From contig OY821787.1 of NCBI GenBank assembly GCA_963682175.1, forward strand, positions 16,408,501-16,472,500: 64,000 nt of DNA. The letters are read 5' to 3'. The translations under genes were made by a program, and so were the position numbers. Source of the DNA: Triglochin maritima. Its lineage: Eukaryota; Streptophyta; Magnoliopsida; Alismatales; Juncaginaceae. The notes beneath the pieces were generated by a model. That model saw only the letters and a list, made by a program, of their open reading frames with translations, did not search any database and was not told where the DNA came from. This document shows positions 21,791 to 32,879 of the stretch, one piece after another. Position 1 is the first letter of the stretch. The number at the start of each line of letters is the position of its first letter.

Positions 21791-23539
21791 GTGTGGACTG
21801 ATTACATATATAGAGTTGGCCCGTAGAATTACTGTATCCCGTGATCAACAAAAATCAGTCCATTGAGTCGTCTTGCTAGGTTGAATAATGCATCTATGTT
21901 CGGATTTTGTGGGTGTATCCGCTGAAAACCCTCAGGAGACAACACTCCTCATCCTTGGCGACAATGAGGTTTAACGGCTTGTTGCACGTGCTAAGTGCAA
22001 CCGTGATTCTTACGAAAGTGAGTTAGGATTTTCCTGTTTTTCGTATGTTTTTCCTTTCTTTCACTTTTCTCTTTCTTTGTTTTGCTCGGGACTAGTAAAA
22101 GTTAGGTGTGAGGGTATTTGATTGATATCATATCATGCATATATTTGTGTCTTATATCCATTATCTTGAACCTAAACAATGCTACATAACGAATTTTAGT
22201 TTCAGGAATAAATAGGTTTGAGAAGAAGAGACTCAAAAAGGACTTAAAAGCAAGGAAAAAGACTAAGTTGCAAGACTTATGAACTAAGATGCAAGAGAGA
22301 AGGACCCGAATGTAAAACCAAAAGGACCAATGAGCAAATGAAGAAACTCCACACCATCATGAAGAGTATTTTGGCAATTGGATTCGGGTCGCAACCTACA
22401 CAACCGATTAGGGTGCATCAGACATGAAGAAATCAAGCCAGACAACCACACTCCAAATCTAGACCGAATCCAGACCATATAGACCACTGATTGGCGGTCT
22501 ATTTTGCTCTGAATACGATAAGATTTAGGCGGGTCATATATTAGAGTGTTTTATGTCTATTTTTAGTAGTGCATTAGTCCCACATCGGGGGATTGTCCCC
22601 GATTGTCTTTTTCTATAACTATACATAGAACTTTTCCTTCTCCTTTGTATACTACCCATTGCTTGGTGACATTCTCTCTAATTAGAGTAAGCCTTGAAGC
22701 AAGACTCAAGTGAAGAAGAATGCTACTTGTAATGTGAGTCATGTCAATAAAATGATTTTCTTAGTTAGTTTTATATTGTCAATTTCAATTCATGCATGTT
22801 TAGTTTAATTTCATTTTATCTTCTTAATGAGTGGTGAGTAGTTCCATCCCCATATGGGGTGGAGGTAATGTAGACTATGATAGTGATGAGTTCTTTTATT
22901 TGTGTTATTTATATGCTTAATATAGATCTATACTTGTAGCATGCTTAAACATGTATTAAATGAGATAATGTCCACACTAGGTACTTGTCTCATGCTAGCT
23001 TTAGAGTTTATCTTGTTGCTTGTTATGATTTGATGGGAATGACTTGTTATGTATGGATCCATGTTTGGTGCACATTTACATGAATGATTTAGGTTGTATG
23101 TAGGATTGATTGATGCTCTAATGGTCACACTATGTACTTATTGCATGCTTGAGAATCTAAAATCAACCTCAACTTTATGTGAGATATGCATGTTCATGGT
23201 TTGTCATGTGAGATACCCGTGTGAATCAGCAAGGACCACCTTGCAAGGAATCCTACACTTAGATTCTACACTAGCTTCTACTTGTATGCCACACAAACTA
23301 TACTTGTTTCTAATTGAAAAGAAGACCCACTCACACACACCTACCTACACACCTCCACTCCATGGGGTTTAGTTTTATTGTTTATTCATTCATAGTTTTG
23401 TTTAGTGTAATCCCAACTTCTTCCCCTATTTTCCCCTTGCCTTCGAACAAACCAAAGTTGACACACCTCGTCGACACGACATGTACTTGCCGCGTCTTCA
23501 CTGACGCCGTGCACTTGCGGTATTAAAATGAACATATCA
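21789..23539 (+). mobile_element. Truncated Athila-like element: 3' internal end plus 3' LTR
   Basis: From 21789 to 22118 the sequence is the inverse complement of the internal 3' region of the complete element at 46881-55447 (compare 48295-48605): the GTGTGGACNGATTACATATATAGAG block, the AGGAGACAACACTCCTC block and the AGTGCAACCGTGATTCTTACG block. A polypurine tract (GTTAGGTGTGAGGGTATT) precedes an LTR at 22119-23539 that starts TGATTGATATCA and ends AACATATCA. The rest of the element is missing. It splits the Ulp1-MULE gene. Confidence 0.8.
22119..23539 (+). repeat. Athila-like LTR, plus orientation, 1421 bp
   Basis: TGATTGATATCATATCATGC at the start and GCCGTGCACTTGCGG near the end match the family in the sense direction. 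A decayed palindrome (AGACCACTGATTGGCGGTCT, 22481-22500) occupies the position of the GACCGCCAATTGGCGGTC motif in younger copies. Confidence 0.8.
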
Positions 23540-23758
23540 GGGCACACTTCTTCAAGAGTTGTAGTTGGCTAGGCTCAAGACGAAATGGCTGCAAGTTGAT
23601 GTTGCCCTAAATGAGGCAACCGATAAGGTTAAGAGGCTCGATAGGGAGCTGAGGAAGTACCCGGAGGAGAATGAGAGCCTGAAAGAAGAGATTACACATC
23701 TTCGAGGATATGGTCTACAAGGTGGACATAAAGGAGAATAGGGAAAAGAGGAGAATAA
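23540..23758 (+). pseudogene. Ulp1-MULE gene, coiled-coil segment
   Basis: The frame beginning near 23580 reads TKWLQVDVALNEATDKVKRLD, then RELRKYPEENESLKEEITHLR. This is a heptad-like charged helix typical of the middle of Ulp1-MULE proteins. It lies between two LTR insertions and continues in the purine-rich exon from 25297. Confidence 0.5.
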
Positions 23759-25296
23759 TGTAGGATCGTGTGGGTTATGGGTCCACAATTAAGACTAATC
23801 ACACTTAAACCCTAATTTACTACTTGGTTGATCGATTAAAGAAATGCAGCGGAAATTTAAACTAAATCAAACACAAGTAGAAAGGTAATGCAAACCACAA
23901 GAAGACATGTCGGTTTTATAGAGGTTCAGCCGCGCCTACGTCCTCTCTTACAAGCACCTCTCGAATCTCCGTTCGAGCCCCTCTTGTGTCTTCACTATGC
24001 CTCCCCGTTCCGGGCCGGGAGCAATGCCTTTTACAAGTCTTCAAGCTCGCGAACAACCCTCGCCGAGCTTGACACCACCTCTCACAAACCGAGAGAATCA
24101 CTTCGGACTTTCACCGAAGTCCTTGCTTCTTTGTCTTGGGCTTTCACCAAGACCCTTGCTCACTTTACAACAATGGTAACTTGAGTGGAACTCACTCTCT
24201 AATTGAGCACAACAATTGCTAGATGATTGTATGATGAATGATGTGGAAATTAGGCTTTGGATGGCTAATTTGGAGCTTGGAGGTTGTGGAAAATCTCACT
24301 ATAGGTTTGACACTTTGGAGTTGTGAAATCTTGTGGAAAACTAAGTGTGAAGGTCTATTTATAAGCTCCTAAAGATTTCTAGCCGTTTGGACAAGATTTG
24401 ATTGGGGTTTGTGCAAAGTACACAAAACAGAAAATCGGATTGCACAAATCTGTCCAGAAACGGTCGACCGAAAGGTATCACGGTCGACCGAACCCTTGAG
24501 TAAGTTAAAGGATCGGTTGACCAAACATAGGTACTGGTCGACATAACACTTAAGTTCTATAAGTCAACGGTCGACCGAACAGGTACCGGTCGACCGAACT
24601 ACAGGGTTTGGTAGAGGGAAAACTCGATCGGTTGAACTAAACTTGTGTCGACCGATAGCAGGTAGATTTTACCTAATAGAACGGTCGACCGAACAAGGTA
24701 TTTTGTTCGACCGGTTTAAAAGTATTTGGGGGTGTATTAAGAGAAAAATGTGTCGACCGTTGTATAATACGACAAATATAACGGTCATATTTTTACCAGA
24801 AATAGCAAACGAAACGGTCGACCGAACATGTCTGGGTAAACGGTTAAAAGAAGTGTGATCGGTTGAACTGATTGGTCTGGTATAACAAATATTGTGTATA
24901 ACCGGTCGACCGAAAGGTGAACGGTCGACCGAACGCAGGCAGACTGACGACCAATGTTTTAGTTGTTTAGGTGATCTAATGAAGTCCAAATGATATGATA
25001 TTTTGTGTGTGACTCCTACAAGGAACCTAGTGTGTGAATGTATGCATATTAGCTTAAGTTATGCTCAATTCACATAAGTTCCTAATACACAAAGAAAGGT
25101 AAAATTACATGTCTTCAATCCTAGCTTGATTACATGTCTTGACTTGATTTTTCTTCTTTCTTGAGTCTTGATCACCCGTAGAGGTTAGCACAAAGCAATA
25201 CATATGCAATGCAATATGTGTGCTACTCTACATGATCATAATTAAGATTAGGTTAATTAAATCATCAAAACATAGATTAAGGCCAAAAAGCCAACA
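23759..25296 (-). repeat. Solo LTR, copia family 2 (copy E), minus orientation
   Basis: The 1538-bp copy runs from TGTAGGATCGTGTGGG to GGCCAAAAAGCCAACA with no internal region. Flanks AATAA (23754-23758) and AATAG (25297-25301) agree in four of five bases. The minus-strand TATA box is at 24356-24363. Eight perfect CGGTCGACCG copies lie upstream of it, the richest array in the window. Confidence 0.85.
24461..24931 (-). promoter_or_regulatory. CGGTCGACCG array in LTR E (eight perfect copies)
   Basis: Perfect palindromes start at 24461, 24481, 24568, 24587, 24682, 24815, 24903 and 24922. Near-matches between them differ mostly by C-to-T or G-to-A in CpG positions. The array starts about 100 bp upstream of the TATA box (24356-24363) in the LTR's own orientation. 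Confidence 0.8.
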
Positions 25297-26430
25297 AATA
25301 GGGAAAGCATAGGAGCGCACGAAAGAGAGGAGGAGAATAAGAGGGATGAAGAGGAGGAAAGAGAGAGGGAAAGAGAAGAGAGGAGGAAAAGGAGAAAAAG
25401 AGGGAAAGAGAAGAGGCTAGGAGAGAGGAGGAGAAGATTAGGAGGGAAGAAGAGAATGAAAGAGAGAGGGAAAAAGGAGAGAAGAGAAAAGAAGACGAGA
25501 AGATGAGGAGGGAGGCGGAGAAGGAAAGAGAAAGGGACAAAAAAGAGAAGATGAGAGCAGAGGATAAGAGGAGGAGGGAGGTCGAGAAAGAAAGAGAGAG
25601 GGTGAGAGAAGAGAAGGAAAAAGAGGAAGAGAAGAGGAGAGCAGAGGATAAATTCAGGTTGGCTCATCGCTCGTGAGAGACAAGGCCAGACATTGACATG
25701 GATGCATTGGCCATGTTGAGCCCCGATGAGCTGAACATTCTACTGAATTTGACCGTACCCACACAAAATCCAAGGGAGACGATCTGGAGGAGTGATTCCT
25801 GTTTCTTCAAGCATTCCGACCTGAAGGAGCTCATTACGAAGGGGGTGAATTTCACAATCGAGGTGATTGACTATATGCTTTGTGTACTGGAAGAGCGCAA
25901 AAAAAAAAGAAAAATACCCCCAAGAGGTAATTTGTATTCCAAGCTTCTATTCGGATTCAATTGTGAATGGCCAGGGACATAGCATTAAAGCTTGGCTCGC
26001 CCCTAGACTAAAAGGCCTGGAACCTGGAAGGTTCATCATCGCACAACCAATGTTGCCGGTAGCACAATGGACTATGTTGGTTGTTAATGGCTTGGACGAG
26101 GAGATCATGTATTACAACAGTTGCTCGAGGGAGCTAGTTTCATATGAGAATCCCGACAATGCGGTAGGCATACATGAATGTTCAGCCAAAGATGTCGGTG
26201 AATACTAGAGAAATTGTCTAAAGGTGGATTGACCATTGAGATACCTTAAGGACACGTGCCAAAGAAAAATTCCGGGGAGCACAGACTGCGGTGTTTTTGT
26301 TTTGTACTAGATAAAGTGTCTCATGCAAAAGGTCTCCATAAAGGAATCGAGGGATCCCAAAACAGTTCACTCAGTCAGGGGGGAATTGACCATTAATTTA
26401 TTGAGGGACTCCCGCACCTATGTGGACTTA
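25297..26430 (+). pseudogene. Ulp1-like (C48) peptidase domain with Glu/Arg-rich leader
   Basis: From 25297 to 25665 the frame is a highly charged Glu/Arg/Lys coil. After a stop it continues MDALAMLSPDELNILLNL, then VIDYMLCVLEERKKK. A frameshift in the A10 run at 25899-25908 leads to CIPSFYSDSIVNGQGHSIKAW, VAQWTMLVVNGLDEEIMYYNS and, after further stops, STDCGVFVLY. This is the Ulp1 layout of His-Trp, Asp and Cys motifs. Here the catalytic His is Gln (AQW) and the Asp is Asn (YYNS), while DCG is kept. The family cleaves SUMO-like tags; this copy is broken and should be inactive. Confidence 0.75.
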
Positions 26431-26489
26431 AAGTAGTGGTTTGCAAATTAACAAATAGATTTTAGAGTCGTAATTACATTTTGTGTTTT

Positions 26490-27080
26490 CATACTCCGAA
26501 GTAAGATACCACCCGTAAAAAGGACAACCGAGTATTTAAAAAGGACAAACCCTTTCTTAAAAAGAACAACCGAGTACTTAAAAAGGACAAACCCTTTCTT
26601 AAAGAGGACAATCGAGTACTTAAAAAAGACAAACGCCAACGTAAAAAGTACAACCCTCTACTTAAAAAGTACAAACTTTACCTTAAATAGAACAAACACC
26701 TGCATAGACAAGCCCATGTCTTACCTCCGATAAGCCTAAACCATCACCAGGACAAATACCGCCCTTAAAAAGGACAACCCTCTACTTAAAACGTACAAAC
26801 TCTTCCTTAAAAAGAACATACGCCCACTTAAAAGGACAAATGCCAACGTAAAAAGTACAACCCTCTACTTAAAAAGTACAATTTTTTCCTTAAATAGAAC
26901 AAATACCTGCATAAAAAGGACAAACCCATGTCTTACCTCCGATAAGCTTGAACCATCACCAGGACAAATACTGCCATTAAAAAGGACAACCCTCTACCTA
27001 AAACGTACAAACTCTTCCTTAAAAAGAACATACACCCACTTAAAAAGGACAAATCCAGACTTAAAGGACAATTCTTGAAT
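26490..27080. repeat. AAAAAGGACAAAC tandem array between the converging MULE genes
   Basis: Some twenty units of about 20 bp (CTTAAAAAGGACAAACNC and variants) are nested in a larger repeat: ACCTGCATA followed by CCCATGTCTTACCTCCGATAAG occurs near 26699 and again near 26912, a period of about 212 bp. Read on the minus strand it is the same GTCCTTTTTAAG motif as in the introns at 21567 and 31240. Confidence 0.85.
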
Positions 27081-27098
27081 ATTATAACAGTGTACATA

Positions 27099-27623
27099 TT
27101 ACAAAGTTAAGGAACATGTTGCTCGTAAATACAACTTCATGTCCCAATCGTGAAAATCTAGATCCCCTGGTCTAGGGACTATCTGATGCAGGGGAGATTT
27201 GCCCTTCCTTCGATACTTGATCTTCTCTTTGGCGAAGTGCTTCTTTTGGCTTCTTTTAATGATCTTGTCGGCTAAAGAAACCCAACGTCTAGTAGGCGGT
27301 CTGCCTGGACGAGTGACTTTATTTGGATTGTGCAAAGAGGTAACTGCAGCCACAACTTCATCAGCTAGGGTAGGGCACTGGGTAATGTTCATACCTGACC
27401 TCAGCCACTCCATACCCTTCATAGCCTTAAGATACCTTTCATGAGAAATGAAAGCTTCCTGTGTGATCCAAAGAGCACGACCCATTATATCGGCGTGACG
27501 ACACAACACATCCTTCTCCATTACGCCATCATCTTCGTACATCTTGTTTTCATAGCTACGACGAATATCCTTCCGCCATCGATTAATGAGGTATGACGGT
27601 GGGAGTAATGCATTAGGATCTAC
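27099..27623 (-). pseudogene. FAR1-like MULE transposase, C-terminal part
   Basis: The minus frame reads VDPNALLPPSYLINRWRKDIR just inside the LTR junction, then a 147-codon frame with ALWITQEAFISHERYLKAMKG and VTRPGRPPTRRW. The Pro-Gly-Arg-Pro tail after the zinc finger is standard for FAR1-type transposases. It joins across LTR C to the SWIM finger at 28840-28997. Confidence 0.75.
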
Positions 27624-28839
27624 TGAAAGGAATGTGTTCTAAGAGTTTTGCTTTTATATGTCAATTATTATGAATTGAATGTGCAAATATTTTGTTCCTT
27701 GATTATTGTATTCGTCGTTTGGAAGTGTTAAGAAAGAGGCACTTGGTCATTAACCGTAGAGCTCTAAAAGATAATGGTTTACATGAATCAAAAATTATTC
27801 ACAATCATGGTAATTGATATGGAACATTAATTACCGAGATAAGATTGTCGTGTTGGTCATCGATTGTTGTAGCTCTACAAATAATTGACGACACGAGTAT
27901 ATAAAAGAGGAAAATGGTTACTTTTATATATTGAATAGACCTAAGAAGTAAAACATTATGGAATTGTGTTTCGTGTCATTAATGTTTTACTGTGTCTTGA
28001 TCCTAAGATATGAGACTTATATCTTTTCACTCAAGAAGTGCTTGATTTGATTATTGTCAAAAGCTATCAATGAGTATAGTGATAAAGACAATAGTTGGTT
28101 AAACATGACTTGTGCTGGAAAAGATAGCTAGTTAAAAGATTATTATTGCCCCTCTTAATTGAGTGATGATATTAGTGGACCCCTAGATAGCTAGTTAATA
28201 AATTCATATGAGGTATATATAATTAGAATTATTAAGAGAGTAATTAGATCATGGGTTGGATTAATTCCAGATTAATTAAACGTTTTTAGGATGCTTATGT
28301 GGCAAATTGTGATTAATTTTAAGAGACAAAAAGCAAGAGATCATGACTAGAGAATAATCCATGATATGGGTGTTTTGGGAGCCTATAAAAGGACCCCTCA
28401 TCCTACTTGTTTAATTACATGCAAAATTCTTTCTCTCCCTAACCACCTCAATTAACACATCTGAAAATTCTCTTAGTAATCCAAGTTTGGGAGATAAAAA
28501 TCTCAGGAGCTTTTAGAGGGGTTATTAGTTAGATTCTAAGCTTAATTAGAGATTGATTGACTAGCTCATTTCTCTCTAATCTTGTTTAGAGTTTGGTGAA
28601 CACTTGGAGGTGAATCGACGGGCAATTTGACGAGCAACGGAACACTGGATCTTCTAAAAGGTTTTAGAGAACCTTTGGGTATGATCCTCTCTCTTTTGTT
28701 TATTTTAATATGTGTAAAAATGCATGATATTAGAATAAACAAATACATGTACGTAAAATCAATGAAAATATGAAATCGATCATGTATGCTTGTATTAAAA
28801 AATTTAAAATATATATACATAGGGACACCAAATCCTAAA
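27624..28839 (+). repeat. Solo LTR, copia family 1 (copy C), with internal deletion
   Basis: The copy begins TGAAAGGAATGTGTTC, ends ACCAAATCCTAAA, and is flanked by TCTAC at 27619-27623 and 28840-28844, a perfect 5-bp target duplication. It is 1216 bp against about 2 kb for copies A and D. At about 28185 the text jumps, and the missing part includes the whole CGGTCGACCG array. TATAAAAG at 28384-28391 is kept. Confidence 0.9.
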
Positions 28840-28997
28840 TCTACGCGTGCAAATGCAACCAACAAGTGGCAACAAAGAAGACCAACACGCTGAAACTTTC
28901 TGCAATCACAAGTAAAGTTCATACTTGTCTTTTGTACAAGGAAACATTTCGATAATAGCTGCTTAGCATTCCGTACACGTTCAGTGACCTTGTAAAG
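28840..28997 (-). pseudogene. FAR1-like transposase SWIM zinc finger
   Basis: The minus strand reads TSMNFTCDCRKFQRVGLLCC followed by HLLVAFARVD. This is a CxC(n)CxH SWIM finger in the form used by FAR1-type transposases (CxCKKFExxGIxCxH). It is bounded by LTR C on one side and the Athila-like solo LTR on the other. Confidence 0.8.
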
Positions 28998-30559
28998 TGA
29001 TTAATTCGTTTTATATTAAACCGCAAGTGCACGACCGCGTTGAAGCGGTGGCAAATACGGGTCGATCCACAGGGAGGTGTGTCGACTTTTGGTTTGTGCG
29101 AAGGCGAGTGGGAAAGAAAGGAGAGAAAGATTGATTACACTAAACTATACTAGAATGCAAAAGGAAATGAAGATAAGCAATAAAACTAAACCCCAAAGGG
29201 GGTAGAGAAATAATGTGAATATAAAGATGTGTGTGTGTGTGTGTTCAATTATGCTCCTCACAACATGTAGTGCATGAAATCATAAAACTAAATCCAACTT
29301 TGCCTCCACATGAAATAAGATAAGACTATATCGTTAAAACATACAAGACAATAATTGGAATGAAACTAAATGAACTCATGTATAAAGACTAGACCCTACT
29401 ATGCCTCTACATGAAATAAGATAACCCAATATCATTAAAATATACAAGGCATTAACCAAGGTAAAGGCAACAAGAGTACATACACTACAAATCGTGTTTC
29501 CAATATTAATTCATTCCATATCCTCACTTATCATTCCCCATAAAATAGGTCCACTAATCTAAGCATAAGCTAAGCTTCATTCAAGAGCATTAGCATATCA
29601 AAGATAAAAGTGAAATCCCATTAGATGGTTATGGAAATCATATAAGGCTCAAGGGATTAAGATAACACACACCTAATACACTACATGATCATATCACATA
29701 TTTCTCCACCCCCAAATGGGGAAGGAACTACTCACTACTCATTACACTAACTACATTAACAAAATGAAACATATTACTGAAAAGAAATTCAACTAAGCAA
29801 GAAAAGAACATTAAAGGAGCTAATTGAAAGGAACATAAACTAAAAAAACATGCAAGAATTAAAAGACAAGATTAAAAGAAACTAAGAACAATTATTTTAT
29901 TAACAATGACTCACATTGAAGGTAACATTCTTCTTCACCTTGAGTTTTCCTTCAAGGCTTACTCCTTAGTAGAGAGAATGCCACCAAGCAATGTGTAGTA
30001 TATAATAGAAGGTGAAGAGTTCTATTTATAGCCAAAGAAAAAGGCAATCCGGGACAATCGCCCGATGTGAGACTAAACAAATACCAGAAATGACCTAAAT
30101 ACACACTAATACGCGACCCACCAAAATCGTAGCGGATTTGGGCCAAAACAGACCGCCAATTAGCGGTCTTGGACCGCCAATTGGCGGTCTATATGGTCCG
30201 GATCACGCTGGATTTTATTCTGGGCTTTTCTGGATGTCTTTGGTGGTCTTTGATGCATCTACTTCAATTGTTGCAGCTCCGACCCGAATAAAATTGCCAA
30301 AATACTCCTCATGATGGTGTGGAGTTTTCTGTTTTGCTCTTTGGTCCTTCGGTCTTACGTTCAGGTCCTTCTCCCTTGCATCTTAGTCCCCAGGTCTCAC
30401 AATTCAGTCCATTTTCCCTGCTTTTGGGTCCTTTTATGCTTCATCTCTTCAAACCTATTTATTTCTGAAAATTCAAACATAAAACTCGTCACGTAGCATT
30501 GCTTAGGTGTAAGATAGTGGAGATAAGATACAAATATAAGCATGAAATGATGTCAATCA
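28998..30559 (-). repeat. Solo Athila-like LTR, minus orientation, 1562 bp
   Basis: The ends are TGATTAATTCG and GATGTCAATCA. Flanks TAAAG (28993-28997) and TAAAA (30560-30564) form a near-perfect 5-bp duplication. It carries GACCGCCAATTAGCGGTC (30151-30168) and CCGCCAATTGGCGG (within 30171-30190). It also has a GT microsatellite (29228-29243). It interrupts the transposase gene. Confidence 0.85.
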
Positions 30560-31191
30560 TAAAACAAGGCATCGTTCGATTGGACCTCCTCAATTAGGTC
30601 GCAGTTCATCATCTGCCCAATTTCTAACTGGACTTTCTTGAAAACCCCTACGGTATACAACTCGCTGATTTGCCTCTTGAAGTGATATATTGAGACCAAT
30701 TGGGGGTTCTTATGAAGGCAATCGAAATCTGATTGAGCTTCCTTCTCGTACTTGTGATGAAGAGCGAGTTCGTATTGTTGAACGAACTACTTAAGGGTGG
30801 TCTTGGAAGCTACGTACTTGTCGAAGAACGCGTTCATACTTTCGTTTCTTTGGGTAGAAGTCATTCCCGCGAAAAAGAAATCACCCAAGAAAGAAGGAAA
30901 CCAAGCCTCACGGATACCGTAAATGGTTTGGAGCCAACTATGGTTTTGTAGTTCAAAATCAGCCAGGAAACCGTGCCAGTTTCACTCGAATTCGGCTAGG
31001 TTTTTGGAGTCATACACAAATCAATTTCAGAACAAATAACATGTGCTTGCGATACTGAGATGACAACTTGATGGGAGCTTTGTTCATTATGTGCCATATG
31101 CAAAATCTTTGCCTGACGTTTGGGAAGACAATCCTCATATCAGTAGTAATGGCGGCACATTGGTCAGTTATGATAGCTGGTGGAGGGATAT
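30560..31191 (-). pseudogene. FAR1-like MULE transposase core, exon 2
   Basis: After a TTTTTGCAG acceptor (31192-31193) the frame reads DIPPPAIITDQCAAITTDMR and VFPNVRQRFCIWHIMNKAP. It continues MTSTQRNESMNAFFDKYVAS and KTTLK, then QQYELALHHKYEKEAQSDFD. The TDQ aspartate and the NxFFDxYV block are hallmark parts of FAR1/MULE transposases. In-frame stops (after LAEFE and TTLK) show decay. The segment with the first catalytic Asp is not found upstream, so exons are missing. Confidence 0.8.
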
Positions 31192-31239
31192 CTGCAAAAA
31201 TACAAATATTTAAGGAAAAACAAACAAGGCAAATAGGGA

Positions 31240-31660
31240 AGACTCATTACTAAAAAGAGCCAACTCATTCTGAAGAAGGACCAAAATCATGCTTAAAAAG
31301 GAGAAACTCAACCTTAAAAGAGACAAACTTATTATTATAAAGGACAAACTCATTCTTAAAAAGGACAGAGACATTCTAAAAGAGGCGCATGATAATGTAA
31401 GGACAAACTTATTCTTACAAAGGACAAAGTAATTCTTTAAAAGGACAACATCATTCTTAAAAAGGACACAGAAAATGTAAAACAGACAACCTAACGACTT
31501 CACATTAGACTGAATTTGAATATAAAGGACATAATCGATCATATAAAGAGCAAATCAGTTTTTAAAAAGGAAAAGTCACTACTGAAAAAGTACAAGCTAA
31601 TGAACTTTGACCAAATAAGTACTTGTCCCGAATACTGATAAATAAAAAGGACAACCTCAA
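31240..31660 (-). repeat. GTCCTTTTTAAG tandem array in the transposase intron
   Basis: On the plus strand it reads AAAAAGGACAAACTCATTCTT with many variants, about fifteen units of roughly 20 bp. It lies between transposase exons 1 and 2, so on the gene's sense strand it is pyrimidine-rich, the same polarity as the Ulp1-gene intron array. Confidence 0.8.
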
Positions 31661-31689
31661 TACTGAGATGACAATTTGAACTTTGACCA

Positions 31690-31969
31690 AATAAGTACTT
31701 GTCTCGACTCTACTGGATAAACGTGGCTTCAATATTCCTTGTCCTTGGCTTGTTGGTGCCTTGCCCTCCTTGGAACCAGTAGGCGTAGCCCGGGTAACAA
31801 CACCACCTTCATAATGAGTAGGTCTTAGCTTAACACCAAAACCACAAGCATCGACACAATCATTGTAAAAGGTTATTGCTTCTTCGAAAGAACGAAAATA
31901 CATCTTCTCCTCAGGAACGTTTAATGAGAAGACTTCTTGGGTAGCCATGTTTACAATCTCCATTTGAGT
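31690..31969 (-). pseudogene. FAR1-like transposase, N-terminal exon
   Basis: From the ATG at 31969 the frame reads MEIVNMATQEVFSLNVPEEK, then MYFRSFEEAITFYNDCVDAC and GFGVKLRPTHYE. This is the start of a FAR1-type DNA-binding domain (xFxSxEEAxxFYxxYAxxxGF). It then drifts into unrelated sequence. The rest of the FAR1 zinc finger is not visible. Confidence 0.6.
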
Positions 31970-32639
31970 GAAAAATAACCTCCAAACGAAAAAGAAAGGG
32001 ATGAAATAGAGAGGAAGACGAAACGTCGACATTCTGTGCGTCTTCGTAGGAGAGAGGGCTACGGGAAGATGGAACATCCGCAGGATGGAGCGCCAAAAGG
32101 GACGAAATGTCTGATTTGAGAAGATTTTACTGAGAAATATTAAATGCATGTGTCCCCCGTCGGAAAGCTAACAGAATCCACAAACAAAAAAACGTTCCGT
32201 ATTCTGGTGAGCTGGAATTGTCCAAGTCAGCAGTGTCTGCGAGAGGAGTCCCGAAGAGCGGAAAAAAATCATTTTCCATTTTAGATTTTTTTTAGTTTTT
32301 GCACCGGCTCGCTTCAGACTGATCGGATGACTCTATTTAGTTGTGGGTCCAAGTTTAGTTGGGAGTTGTACTGTTATTGCCGGATGACCCTTTAATTAAG
32401 TGAGGATGGGCTTCTTATAACTAGCTTATTCATATTTAGTAACCTAAATCGTAGAAATGTAAACGAATCAAGTGTATTGAATATGAGTATAAATAATTTG
32501 AATACGATAGTTTGCTATTTTTATAGTTCAGATTAAAGAATTTGAACCTTCCCCATTTGATCCTCACTTTTTTATATCATTCAAATAATTTTGATTCGAT
32601 AGGAGTGATGGGTTGGGGAGTACTCGGTCACCTCCTAAT

Positions 32640-32815
32640 TTTGGGATTTGCCCTCCTAGATTTGGGATTTTATATAGTTAAGTATACAACAATTTAATTT
32701 TGTCTCCGCCCCCTATGTGTCATACTAGATTTTGAACATCGTAGATTTTCTATTGTATGTCCTATAAATTGCGCCTTCCCTGACTTGAGATCCTCGCACC
32801 GCCCCTTGGGAGTGC
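32640..32815. mobile_element. hAT-like transposon right end, fragment
   Basis: The inverse complement of the end reads AAGGGGCGGTGCGAGGATCT, like the GGGGCGGAGCTAGGATTT ends of plant hAT elements, followed by the AGTCAGGGAAGGCGC block. No transposase is next to it. It may pair with the left-type end at 3985 or, more likely, belong to another lost element. Confidence 0.4.
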
Positions 32816-32879
32816 TATTAATACTTCGAAAGAGTCATCTAATCATATATTGCTAACTCTTCCTTCCATTTAGTTGTTT

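Larger units (their letters stand above)
20541..32290. mobile_element. Composite Ulp1-bearing MULE (Kaonashi-like) with nested LTR insertions
   Basis: Two converging gene remnants are present: a plus-strand DUF1985/coiled-coil/Ulp1-peptidase gene (20889-26430) and a minus-strand FAR1-like transposase (31969-27099). Both carry introns with the same GTCCTTTTTAAG tandem repeat. Ulp1-like cargo beside a Mutator-type transposase is the known structure of Kaonashi MULEs. Four LTR-element insertions (21789-23539, 23759-25296, 27624-28839, 28998-30559) break it; without them it is about 7-8 kb. I could not define terminal repeats, so the outer limits are approximate and it could be two adjoining elements. 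Confidence 0.6.

Noticed and set aside
25257..25667. 136-codon Leu/Ser/Phe minus frame
   Set aside because: Antisense of the Glu/Arg-rich Ulp1-MULE exon; composition artefact.
26490..27080. CRISPR-like array
   Set aside because: Units are contiguous degenerate tandem repeats without unique spacers, in a eukaryotic sequence.
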